The notes beneath the pieces are model-generated. The model did not search any database. It saw only the letters and a program-made list of their open reading frames with translations, and was not told the origin of the DNA. Below, piece by piece: positions 44,443 to 52,199 of a DNA stretch of 64,000 nt. The DNA is from Sphaerisporangium sp039871875. Lineage in GTDB: Bacteria; Actinomycetota; Actinomycetes; Streptosporangiales; Streptosporangiaceae. The DNA lies in NCBI RefSeq assembly GCF_039871875.1, contig NZ_JBDPMD010000034.1:1-64000 (forward strand), given 5' to 3'. Within the stretch, counting starts at the first letter, position 1. Each line of letters opens with the position of its first letter. Made by a program: the position numbers and the translations under genes.

Positions 44443-44463
44443 GGTTAGGAAACCTTCCTAACC
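44443..44463 (+). promoter_or_regulatory. ROK operator, perfect 21-bp palindrome
   Basis: GGTTAGGAA-N3-TTCCTAACC, perfectly symmetric, about 30 bp upstream of the ROK gene start. The AGGAA...TTCCT core is typical of actinobacterial ROK operators. TACGGT at 44427-44432 is a candidate -10, placing the operator at the transcript start. Confidence 0.8.
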
Positions 44464-44492
44464 AACGGGAGCGGGCAGGGAGGCGCGGGACG

Positions 44493-45725
44493 ATGACCAC
44501 GAGCGCGGTGCCGGGAACGCCCAGCCTGCTGCGGGTCATCAACGACCGGGCGGCGTTGTGGCTGCTGCTGGAGCGGGGGCCGCTGACGCGGCCCGAGCTC
44601 GGGACGCTCACCGGGCTGTCCAAGCCGACGGCCTCGCAGTTGCTGACGCGGCTGCGCGAGGCGGGGCTGGTGGTGCCGGACGGGATGCGCGAAGGGCTGC
44701 CGGGGCGCACCGCCGAGCTGTACCGGATCAACCCCGCCGCGGCGCACGTGGCCGCGCTGGACGTCACGCCGGCACGGATCGCGGCGGCCGTCGCGGACGT
44801 CACCGGGCGCGTGCTCGGCGAGTTCCGCCTGCCCACGCCGGGGCGGGCCGCGGGGGACGTGGCGGGCCGGGTGCGGGCCGCGGTCGCCGGTGCCTGCGCG
44901 GCGGCGGGTGTGGCGGCGTCCGCGCCGCGGCGCGTCGTCATCGGCGTCCAGGGGGCGATCGACCCGGCCACCGGGCGGCTCGGGTACGCCGCGCACATGC
45001 CGGGCTGGCACATCCCGGGGCTGGTCGCGGCGCTCGGCGACGCGCTCGGCGTGCCCGTGGAGGTGGAGAACGACGTCAACCTGGTCGCCCTGGCCGAACG
45101 GTCCCACGGCGCGGCCCGGGGGCACCAGGACTTCGCGCTGCTGTGGGCCGGCGACGGGATCGGGGCGGCGCTGGTGCTCGGCGGGCGGCTGCACCGGGGC
45201 GCCACCGGAGGCGCCGGCGAGGTGGGCTACATGCCCATCGCGGGCGCCCCCACCGCGCGGGACACCGGCAAACGCGGCGACCACGGCTTCCAGTCGCTGG
45301 CCGGCGGGCCCGCCGTGCTCAGGCTGCTGCGCTCCCACGGGCTGCGCGGCACCGACCCCGCCCGCGCCGTGGCGGCCGCCGTGCGCGACGCCGCGAGCGG
45401 AGGCCCGCGCGCCGGCCGGGCCGAGGCGGCGCTCGGCGAGCTGGCGGCGCGCCTCGCCACCGGGCTGGCGCCCGTCGTCGCGGTGGCCGACCCGGGCCTG
45501 GTGGTGCTGACCGGCGCCACCCTGCTGGCCGGCGGCACCACCCTCGCCGCGCTCGTCGAACGCGAGCTGCACGCGCTGACACTTCCCCGCCCGCCGGTGC
45601 GCCTGTCCGCCGTCGACGGCGACCCGGTGCTCACCGGCGCCCTCGGCCTGGCCCTCGCCGCCACCCGCGACGAGCTCTTCGGCGCCGTACCGGGCCCCGC
45701 GGCATCCCCCTCCCCCGGCGCCTGA
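44493..45725 (+). CDS. ROK-family transcriptional repressor
   Basis: 410 residues. An N-terminal winged HTH (LTRPELGTLTGLSKPTASQLLTRLREAGLV) is joined to a ROK sugar-binding domain with DVTPARIAAAVADVTG and ENDVNLVALAERSHG. The usual ROK zinc motif C-x-C-G-x2-G-C is missing: the equivalent stretch GEVGYMPIAGAPTARDTGKRGDHG has no Cys. The kinase function is therefore probably lost and ligand control may differ. It heads the GH4/kinase operon and should bind the palindrome just upstream. Confidence 0.9.
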   Translation: MTTSAVPGTPSLLRVINDRAALWLLLERGPLTRPELGTLTGLSKPTASQLLTRLREAGLVVPDGMREGLPGRTAELYRINPAAAHVAALDVTPARIAAAVADVTGRVLGEFRLPTPGRAAGDVAGRVRAAVAGACAAAGVAASAPRRVVIGVQGAIDPATGRLGYAAHMPGWHIPGLVAALGDALGVPVEVENDVNLVALAERSHGAARGHQDFALLWAGDGIGAALVLGGRLHRGATGGAGEVGYMPIAGAPTARDTGKRGDHGFQSLAGGPAVLRLLRSHGLRGTDPARAVAAAVRDAASGGPRAGRAEAALGELAARLATGLAPVVAVADPGLVVLTGATLLAGGTTLAALVERELHALTLPRPPVRLSAVDGDPVLTGALGLALAATRDELFGAVPGPAASPSPGA

Positions 45726-45762
45726 GATCACCGCGACACCCCACCGAAGGGAAGAACGCCCC

Positions 45763-47028
45763 ATGAAACTGGCCGTGGTCGGCGGTGGCTCGACCTACAC
45801 GCCCGAGCTGATCGACGGGTTCGCCCGCCTGCGGCACGAGCTGCCGCTGACGGAGATCACGCTGATCGACCCCGACGAGCGGCGGCTGGCGCTGGTGTCG
45901 GCGATGTCCGCCCGCATGCTGGCCCGGGCCGGCCACCCGGCCGCCGTACGCACCGCCACCACCGTCGAGGACGGCGCGGCGGGCGCGGCCGCCGTGCTGC
46001 TGCAACTGCGCGTCGGCGGGCAGGCCGCGCGCGGGGTGGACGAGACGCTGCCCCTGGAATGCGGCTGCGTCGGGCAGGAGACCACGGGGGCGGGCGGGCT
46101 GGCCAAGGCGCTGCGCACCGTGCCGGTGGTGCTGGACATCGCCGAACGGGTCGCCAAGGCCGCGCCGGACGCCTGGATCGTCGACTTCACCAACCCCGTC
46201 GGCATCGTCACCCGGGCGCTGCTCGGCGCCGGGCACCGGGCCATCGGGCTGTGCAACGTGGCGATCGGCTTCCAGCGGCGCTTCGCCGCCGCGCTCGGCG
46301 TGGACCCCGGGCGGATCTCCCTCGGGCACGTCGGCCTCAACCACCTGACCTGGGAACGCGCGGTGTACCTGGACGGGACCGACGTGCTGCCGCGGCTGCT
46401 CGCCGAGCACGGCGAGGACATCGCCCGCGACGTCGGGCTGCCCGCGAAGCTCATCCGCCGCCTCGGCGTCGTGCCGTCCTACTATCTGCGCTACTTCTAC
46501 GAGCACGACGCTGTGGTCGCCGAGCAGCGGGTCACCCCCTCGCGCGCCGGGCAGGTGGCCGCGCTGGAGGAGTCGCTGCTCGCCATGTACGCCGACCCGG
46601 CGGTGGACACCAAGCCCGAGCTGCTGGAGCGGCGCGGCGGCGCGTTCTACTCCGAGGCCGCGGTGGCGCTCATCGCGTCCCTCGTCGGCGACCGGGGCGA
46701 CACGCAGGTGGTGAATCTGCGCAACGACGGCACCCTGCCGTTCCTGCCCGACGACGCGGTCATCGAGGTGCCCGCCCGTGTCGGCGCCGCCGGGGCCGCG
46801 GCCCTGCCGGTCGCGCCGGTGCCGCCGCTGTACGCCGGGCTCATCGCGCACGTCACCGCGTACGAGGACCTGGCGCTGGAGGCCGCGGTGCGCGGCGGGA
46901 CGGACCGGGTGGCCGACGCGCTGCTTGCGCACCCGCTGATCGGGCAGGCGTCGGTGTCGGCGGAGCTGGCCAGACGGCTCATCGAGGCCAACCGGCCGTT
47001 CCTGCCGTGGGCGGAGACCGGGCGATGA
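45763..47028 (+). CDS. Glycoside hydrolase family 4 (6-phospho-beta-glucosidase-like)
   Basis: 421 residues. The GH4 N-terminus VVGGGSTYTPELIDGF binds NAD+, and LCNVAIGF (Cys) and GLNHLTW (His) supply the metal ligands. The mechanism is NAD-dependent oxidation, elimination and re-reduction. LPLECGCVGQETTGAGGLAKALRTVPV matches the 6-phospho-beta-glucosidase branch. There is no PTS or ABC transporter beside it, so its phosphorylated substrate may be produced by the downstream kinase. Confidence 0.9.
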   Translation: MKLAVVGGGSTYTPELIDGFARLRHELPLTEITLIDPDERRLALVSAMSARMLARAGHPAAVRTATTVEDGAAGAAAVLLQLRVGGQAARGVDETLPLECGCVGQETTGAGGLAKALRTVPVVLDIAERVAKAAPDAWIVDFTNPVGIVTRALLGAGHRAIGLCNVAIGFQRRFAAALGVDPGRISLGHVGLNHLTWERAVYLDGTDVLPRLLAEHGEDIARDVGLPAKLIRRLGVVPSYYLRYFYEHDAVVAEQRVTPSRAGQVAALEESLLAMYADPAVDTKPELLERRGGAFYSEAAVALIASLVGDRGDTQVVNLRNDGTLPFLPDDAVIEVPARVGAAGAAALPVAPVPPLYAGLIAHVTAYEDLALEAAVRGGTDRVADALLAHPLIGQASVSAELARRLIEANRPFLPWAETGR

Positions 47029-47078
47029 CGGCGCCGCACGCGACGGACGGCGGCGGCACGACGGAGGACCGGCGATGA
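47025..47078 (+). CDS. 17-codon minicistron bridging GH4 and the kinase
   Basis: The ATG overlaps the GH4 stop (ATGA), and its stop overlaps the kinase ATG (ATGA). Its first bases (ATGACGGCGC...GGACGGCGGC) resemble the kinase gene's own start, so it looks like a decayed 50-bp duplication of that start. If translated, it couples the two genes; no function is proposed for the peptide. Confidence 0.35.
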   Translation: MTAPHATDGGGTTEDRR

Positions 47079-48067
47079 CGGCGCTGCTCGCGGTGGACGG
47101 CGGCAACAGCAAGACGGCGGTGGCGCTGGTCGCAGAGGACGGCACCGTGCTGGCCACCGGGGTCGGCGGCGGCTTCCGGCCGCAGAGCGAAGGCGTGCCC
47201 GCCGCCATCGACGTGCTGCTCGACGCGGTGCGGCGGGCGCTCGGCCCGGACGCCCGGCCGCCGTTCGCCGATCACGTCGCGGCCTACGTCGCCGGGGCCG
47301 ACCTGCCGGTGGAGGAGGACGCGCTGCGCGCCGAGATCCTCGCCCGCGGGTACGGCCGCACGGCGGTGGTGGGCAACGACACCTTCGCCCTGATGCGCGC
47401 CGGGACCAGCCGCCCGTACGGCGCCGCCGTGGTCTGCGGGGCCGGGATCAACGCGGTGGCGGTCGCCCCCGACGGCCGCACGGCGCGGTTCCCCGCCCTC
47501 GGGCGGGTCAGCGGCGACTGGGGCGGCGGGCTCGGCCTCGGCGAGGAGGTGCTGTGGCACGCGGTGCGCGCCGAGGACGGCCGCGGGCCAGGCACCGCGC
47601 TGCTCGGCGTGGTGCGGGAGGTGTTCGGCACCCGCACCGCCGAGGAGGTCGTGCTCGGGCTGCACTTCCGCTCGCTGGCGTACGGGCGTCTCAACGACCT
47701 GGTACCGCCGCTGCTGGCCGCCGCCGCGTCCGGTGACGCGATCGCGCGGGAGCTGGTGGAACGGCAGGCCGAGGAGGTCGCGCTGATGGGCGTGACCGCG
47801 CTGCGGCGCCTCGGCATGCTGGACACCCCCTGCGAGGTGGTGCTGGGCGGCGGCGTGCTGACCGCGCGCGACCCGCTGCTGGACGGTCTGGTGGCCCGCC
47901 GGTACGCCGAGCGGGCACCGCGCGCCACACTGGTGGTGTCCGCCCACCCGCCGGTCGCGGGCGCCGCGCTGCTCGGACTGGAGCAACTGCGGCGCTCGGG
48001 GTCTGGTGGTGCGGACGAGGCGGAGGCACGGGTGCGGGCCGCGTTCGCCGCCGCTCTCCCGGGGTGA
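47075..48067 (+). CDS. BadF/BadG/BcrA/BcrD-type sugar kinase (N-acetylglucosamine kinase-like)
   Basis: 330 residues of the ASKHA fold: LLAVDGGNSKTAVALV (phosphate 1), VVGNDTFALMRAG, GAAVVCGAGINAVAVAPDGR (phosphate 2) and EVVLGGGVLTARDPLL (adenosine). Actinobacterial members are usually annotated as GlcNAc or amino-sugar kinases. Its tight link to a GH4 enzyme suggests it phosphorylates a di- or monosaccharide that GH4 then handles. Confidence 0.85.
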   Translation: MTALLAVDGGNSKTAVALVAEDGTVLATGVGGGFRPQSEGVPAAIDVLLDAVRRALGPDARPPFADHVAAYVAGADLPVEEDALRAEILARGYGRTAVVGNDTFALMRAGTSRPYGAAVVCGAGINAVAVAPDGRTARFPALGRVSGDWGGGLGLGEEVLWHAVRAEDGRGPGTALLGVVREVFGTRTAEEVVLGLHFRSLAYGRLNDLVPPLLAAAASGDAIARELVERQAEEVALMGVTALRRLGMLDTPCEVVLGGGVLTARDPLLDGLVARRYAERAPRATLVVSAHPPVAGAALLGLEQLRRSGSGGADEAEARVRAAFAAALPG

Positions 48068-48101
48068 GCCGCTCCCCCGCGGTGTGCCGGCGACGGGGGC
48101 G

Positions 48102-48557
48102 TCAGGGCTGGTCGGCGTTCAGGTCCGGGGTGCGGTGCTCGAAAGGGGTGCTCAGGACGATGGTGGTGCGGGTGGAGACGTTGGCCGCGGCGCGGATCTG
48201 CTGGAGCAGGTGCTCCAGGGCGATCGGCGACTCCACGCGGACCTTGAGGATGTAGCTCTCGTCGCCCGCCACGCTGTGGCAGGCCTCCACCGCCGTGAGG
48301 TACTGGAGGCGCTCGGGGGCGTCGTCCGCCGCGGAGGGGTCGATCGGCTTGATCGACACGAAGGCGGTGAGCGGGAGGCCGATCGCGTCGTGGTCGATGA
48401 GGGCCGCGTAGCCGCGGATGACGCCACGCTTCTCCAGCCGCCGCACCCGCTGGTGGACGGCGGACACCGACAGGCCCGTCTCCTTGGCCAGGTCGGTGAA
48501 GCTCATGCGCCCGTCCGCCGCCAGCAGCGTCACGATTCGGCGATCGATCTCCTCCAC
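48102..48557 (-). CDS. Lrp/AsnC-family regulator
   Basis: 151 residues from GTG 48557 with no clear ribosome site. The HTH is IDRRIVTLLAADGRMSFTDLAKETGLSVSAVHQRVRRLEKRGVIRGYAALID; the RAM/AsnC ligand domain has ACHSVAGDESYILKVRVES (G-D-x-D/E-Y). Typically an amino-acid-responsive dimer or octamer. Convergent with the kinase, and close to but not operonic with the aminopeptidase. Confidence 0.92.
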   Translation of the reverse strand: MEEIDRRIVTLLAADGRMSFTDLAKETGLSVSAVHQRVRRLEKRGVIRGYAALIDHDAIGLPLTAFVSIKPIDPSAADDAPERLQYLTAVEACHSVAGDESYILKVRVESPIALEHLLQQIRAAANVSTRTTIVLSTPFEHRTPDLNADQP

Positions 48558-48643
48558 CTCGTCAACGGTAGCGGCCCATCGGTCACTTCCGGGCGGCAAG
48601 TGGTCACGGCATGGTCCCAACCGTCCCGGCCCGTCCCGGTGAG

Positions 48644-48678
48644 CCGGGGACGGAACGCTTGCGGCGTCCCGTCCCCGG
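48644..48678 (-). terminator. Terminator of the M28 aminopeptidase gene
   Basis: 15-bp arms (48644-48658 and 48664-48678) with one mismatch and a 5-nt loop, starting 10 bases past the stop codon. Confidence 0.85.
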
Positions 48679-48688
48679 GCACGACCGG

Positions 48689-50197
48689 CTAGCGGGTGAC
48701 GCGGACGTCGTCGACGCCGGCCTCCACCAGGCTCGCGGTCGAGGCGTCGGCGACGTCGATCACCACCCGGACGGTCTGGCCGGCCAGGGAGCTGATGTCG
48801 GCCGAGGAGGAGCTCCAGGAGCCGTCGCGGTTGGCGGCGGCGCCCGCCTGGTTCAGCACGACGACGGTGCTCGTGCCGACGACGCGGACCCGCAGGTAGT
48901 CGGCGCTGGAGGAGTTGCTGCCGTGGGCCAGGTACCACGACAGGGAGAGCCGCAGCGGGGAGCCCGACGGCAGCGTGATCGCCGGGGACTGGATGCTGGT
49001 GACGCCGCCGTCCACGTCATGGTCACCGGCGGAGGCCCCGGCGAGGCGCCCGGTCACCAGGTCGTTGGTGCCGCTGACGGTGGTGCCGAGCTGCTTGGTG
49101 CCGCTGGAGCTGGTGGCCTCGGGGTCGCCGCGCTCCCACTGGCCGGTGGTCGCGGTGTCGGTGCCGGAGGGGTTGACCGTCCAGCCGTTGGCGGCCTCGA
49201 AGGTGTCCTGCCACACCACGACGGGCGGGGGCGTGGCGGCGACGGTCCACACCGCGTAGGCGATGGCGTCGGCGTTGCGGTTCAGCGCGGTGTCGTTGAT
49301 GTTGGACGTGGTGTCGCACGCCCGGTGGTAGCACTGGTCGAACGCCTGCCCGGCGGTGCCGCCCCACAACGTGGCCTGCGCGCTGGACTTGACGCCCTCG
49401 GCGCCGGTGAACGTGCCGCCGGCCGGGATGCCGCGGGAGATGAACGGCCCGTAGTCGGACCGGCCGTCGAAGTCGGTGCCGCGGGTGGGCACGCCGATGG
49501 AGGCGAAGTAGTCCGCCAGCACCCGCTCCAGCTCGGCCGACCCGGCCGGGCCGGGGCCCGAGCCCACGCCGTCGGAGTTGTCGCCGTCGTAGAGGAAGTA
49601 CCCGGGGTTGGGCGAGCCCACCATGTCGAAGTTGTAGTACCCCTTGATCTTGGCCTGCTCGGTGGCCGGCAGGTTGTTCACGTAGTACGTCGAGCCGCGC
49701 AGCCCGAGCTCCTCGGCGCCCCACCAGGCGAACCGCAGGTGCTTGGTCGGCGCCAGCGCCTGGCGCGACACCTCCAGGGCCGTCTCCAGGATCGCGGCGC
49801 TGCCCGAGCCGTTGTCGTTGATGCCGGGGCCCGCGGTCACGCTGTCCAGGTGCGCCCCCACCATGAGGATGTCGTTGGGGTCGCCGCCCGGCCAGTCCGC
49901 GATGACGTTGTAGCCGGTGGCGCCGTTGTAGGTGAACGACTGCAGCGTGGTGGTGTACCCGGCGGCGTCCAGCAGGCCCTTGACGTAGTTGGCCGAGGCC
50001 AGGTAGCCGGGGCGTCCGTGCGCGCGGTTGCCGCCGTTGGCGTTCGCGATGTTCTGCAACTGGGTCAGGTGCGCCTTGACGTTGGCCAGCGGGATGTCCG
50101 GTGCCGCGAACGCGGCGGCGGGGGCCGCCGTACCCGGCACGACGGCCACCAGGGCCAGCGCCAGCGCCGAGACGAGCGTGGTCAGACGTGATCTCAT
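48689..50197 (-). CDS. Secreted M28 zinc aminopeptidase (SGAP-like) with C-terminal beta domain
   Basis: 502 residues. The Sec signal peptide ends near residue 31 (AAAFA-APD). Zinc ligands and base follow the Streptomyces griseus aminopeptidase pattern: His116 (GAHLDS), Asp128 (NDNGSG), Glu162/163 (AEELG), Asp191 (FDMVG) and His291 (CYHRACDT). A flexible Pro-rich link is followed by a jelly-roll-like domain (about 325-500) with W-Q-D-T-F-E and V-D-D-V-R-V-T at its ends, perhaps binding substrate or wall. It removes N-terminal residues, preferring large hydrophobic ones in SGAP. Monocistronic. Confidence 0.93.
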   Translation of the reverse strand: MRSRLTTLVSALALALVAVVPGTAAPAAAFAAPDIPLANVKAHLTQLQNIANANGGNRAHGRPGYLASANYVKGLLDAAGYTTTLQSFTYNGATGYNVIADWPGGDPNDILMVGAHLDSVTAGPGINDNGSGSAAILETALEVSRQALAPTKHLRFAWWGAEELGLRGSTYYVNNLPATEQAKIKGYYNFDMVGSPNPGYFLYDGDNSDGVGSGPGPAGSAELERVLADYFASIGVPTRGTDFDGRSDYGPFISRGIPAGGTFTGAEGVKSSAQATLWGGTAGQAFDQCYHRACDTTSNINDTALNRNADAIAYAVWTVAATPPPVVVWQDTFEAANGWTVNPSGTDTATTGQWERGDPEATSSSGTKQLGTTVSGTNDLVTGRLAGASAGDHDVDGGVTSIQSPAITLPSGSPLRLSLSWYLAHGSNSSSADYLRVRVVGTSTVVVLNQAGAAANRDGSWSSSSADISSLAGQTVRVVIDVADASTASLVEAGVDDVRVTR

Positions 50198-50526
50198 GCC
50201 AGTCCTCTGGGGTGGGGAGGGGGTGACGCCGCGAGGACGCCCAGGGTGGGGACGCCTCCGGCGGGACAGGGACGTACGGGACGGGACCCGTTCACCGCCC
50301 GGGACCGCCGGACGGGAGCAGGAGGGCGCCGCGACGGCGGCCCGGTCACGTGATCGGTTTCCGCGCCGCTACGCCTCCACAGTGCTCAGCGGGGGTCCGC
50401 CGTACCCCGACTCATCTTGTAAGGAACTTAACCCGACATATGTCACTCGCCTAGACCCACTTCCCGCCCGGGACACGCGACGGCCGCCGCCTCCCTGGTG
50501 AGGGGGGCGGCGGCCCGGGGTGGTGC
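50198..50526. other. Upstream region of the aminopeptidase gene
   Basis: About 330 bp without a gene. It includes the 10-bp palindrome GACATATGTC (50435-50444) in an AT-richer patch, the only promoter-like stretch for the minus-strand aminopeptidase and downstream of the SDR. Confidence 0.45.
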
Positions 50527-51462
50527 TCAGGAGGCCAGGGTGTCGACCGAGACCTGCCAGAGCAGGGCGGCGGCCTCGGGGTCGAGGGCGTAGGCGGCGA
50601 CGCCGCGGCGGGTGCCGGGCTCGTGGGGGACGGCCTCCTCGCAGTCCTCGAAGTACCGGCCGCCGACGCCGTCGAGCAGGGGCGAGGTGGCGACGAGGAC
50701 GGAGGTGGCGGCGCCCTGCTCGGGGGTCTTCCACGAGAAGCTGCCAGGGGTGGCGCCGCGCACCCGGTCGAGCTCCTCGTCGGTGACGTGACGCTGGAGC
50801 CGGGTGCGGATGCCGCCGGGGTGCAGGGCGTTGACGGTGACGCCGTCGCCCGCCCAGCGCCGGGTGGCCTCCACGGCGAACAGCACGTTGGCCGCCTTGG
50901 ACTGGCCGTACGCGAGCCACGGCTCGTAGGTCCGCTCGCGGAAGTGGATGTCGTCGAACACCACCGGGGAGCGCAGGTGGGCGGCGGAGCTGACCGACAC
51001 CACGCGGGCGCCGCCGGCGGCGGCCAGGTGGGGGTGCAGGGCGGTGGTGAGCGCGAAGTGGCCGAGGTGGTTGGTGGCGAACTGCAGCTCGTAGCCCTGC
51101 GGGGTGCGTGTCTCGGGGGCGGCCATGATGCCGGCGTTGTTCACCAGGATGTGCAGCGGGCCGTCCCAGGCGGCGGCGAACGCCGCGACGGACGCCTGGT
51201 CGGCGAGGTCGAGCGGCGCGACCAGGACCTGCTTGTTGCCGGTGGCCGCGACGATGTCGTCGGCGGCGCGCTCCCCCGCCCGGGGGTCGCGCACGGCGAG
51301 CGTCACCTCGGCGCCGGCCCCGGCGAGGGCGCGGGCCGTCTCGACGCCGATGCCGGACGAGCCGCCGGTGACGACGGCCCTGCGGCCGGTGAGGTCGACG
51401 CCGTCCACGACCTCGGCGGCGGTGGACTGCGCGGTGAACGGAGTGGTGATTCGAGCGGTCAC
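50527..51462 (-). CDS. Short-chain dehydrogenase/reductase (retinol/WW-oxidoreductase-like)
   Basis: 311 residues. TGGSSGIG (32-39), NNAG (108-111), Ser158/159, Tyr185 and Lys189 (YGQSK). The longer form with NHLGHFALTTAL and VVSVSSAAHLRSPVVFDDIHF matches the NADP-dependent WWOX/retinol dehydrogenase-like SDR group. It diverges from the TetR gene across two palindromic operators, so it is the likely target of that repressor. Confidence 0.9.
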   Translation of the reverse strand: MTARITTPFTAQSTAAEVVDGVDLTGRRAVVTGGSSGIGVETARALAGAGAEVTLAVRDPRAGERAADDIVAATGNKQVLVAPLDLADQASVAAFAAAWDGPLHILVNNAGIMAAPETRTPQGYELQFATNHLGHFALTTALHPHLAAAGGARVVSVSSAAHLRSPVVFDDIHFRERTYEPWLAYGQSKAANVLFAVEATRRWAGDGVTVNALHPGGIRTRLQRHVTDEELDRVRGATPGSFSWKTPEQGAATSVLVATSPLLDGVGGRYFEDCEEAVPHEPGTRRGVAAYALDPEAAALLWQVSVDTLAS

Positions 51463-51517
51463 GATCTTTCCCGTCTATCTCGGCATGCGAACGCGGAGGG
51501 CGACCGGTAAGATTAAG

Positions 51518-51568
51518 CGGAGGATCCTCCGGATGCCTTTCCACATTAAACGGAGTTTCCTCCGTTTA
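51518..51568. promoter_or_regulatory. Two TetR-type operators in the SDR/TetR spacer
   Basis: Operator 1: CGGAGGATCCTCCG (51518-51531), perfect. Operator 2: TAAACGGAG-N4-CTCCGTTTA (51547-51568), perfect. Both share CGGAG/CTCCG half-sites, and their centres are 33 bp apart, about three helical turns, suitable for two dimers. Confidence 0.8.
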
Positions 51569-51604
51569 GCAAGTCGCGTCTCCCCCGACCCGAAGGAGGG
51601 CCCC

Positions 51605-52186
51605 ATGGCGGCCACCGGCTCCCGACCGCTGCGCGCCGACGCCCGGCGCAACCGCGATCGGCTCCTGGACGCCGCCGTCCGGGCGTTCTCCCAGGAGGGG
51701 TCGGGGGTGACGCTGGACGCCATCGCCAAGGACGCGGGTGTGGGCATCGGCACGCTCTACCGCCACTTCCCCACCCGCGAGGCCCTCATCGAGGCCGCCT
51801 ACCGCAACGAGCTGGCCCGGCTGTGCGACTCGGTGCCCGAACTGCTGCGCACCCTGCCCGCCGACAAGGCCACCCGCACGTGGATGGACCACTTCGTGGA
51901 CTACATGGCGACCAAACGCGGCATGGCCGGCGCCCTGCGCGCCGTCATCGCCTCCGGCGGCAACCCCTACGCCCAGAGCCGCGACCGCCTGCTCACCGCC
52001 ATCGGCGCCCTCCTGCAGGCCGGCGCCGCCGACGCCACCATGCGCTCCGACGTCGACCCCGCCGACGTCCTGGTCGGCCTCAGCGGCGTCACCCTCACCA
52101 CCGGCGACCTCGACAAACGCGACCAGGCCGGCCGCCTGCTCGACCTGCTCATGGACGGCCTCCGCTACCGCGGCGCGCCGGGCTGA
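51605..52186 (+). CDS. TetR-family regulator
   Basis: 193 residues. HTH: NRDRLLDAAVRAFSQEGSGVTLDAIAKDAGVGIGTLYRHFPTREALIEAAYR, the classic TetR sequence. The C-terminal ligand domain resembles the SbtR-like group. ATG 51605 follows GGAGGG. It probably represses itself and the divergent SDR, and is released by an unknown small molecule. Confidence 0.92.
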   Translation: MAATGSRPLRADARRNRDRLLDAAVRAFSQEGSGVTLDAIAKDAGVGIGTLYRHFPTREALIEAAYRNELARLCDSVPELLRTLPADKATRTWMDHFVDYMATKRGMAGALRAVIASGGNPYAQSRDRLLTAIGALLQAGAADATMRSDVDPADVLVGLSGVTLTTGDLDKRDQAGRLLDLLMDGLRYRGAPG

Positions 52187-52199
52187 CCGGTCACCCCCG

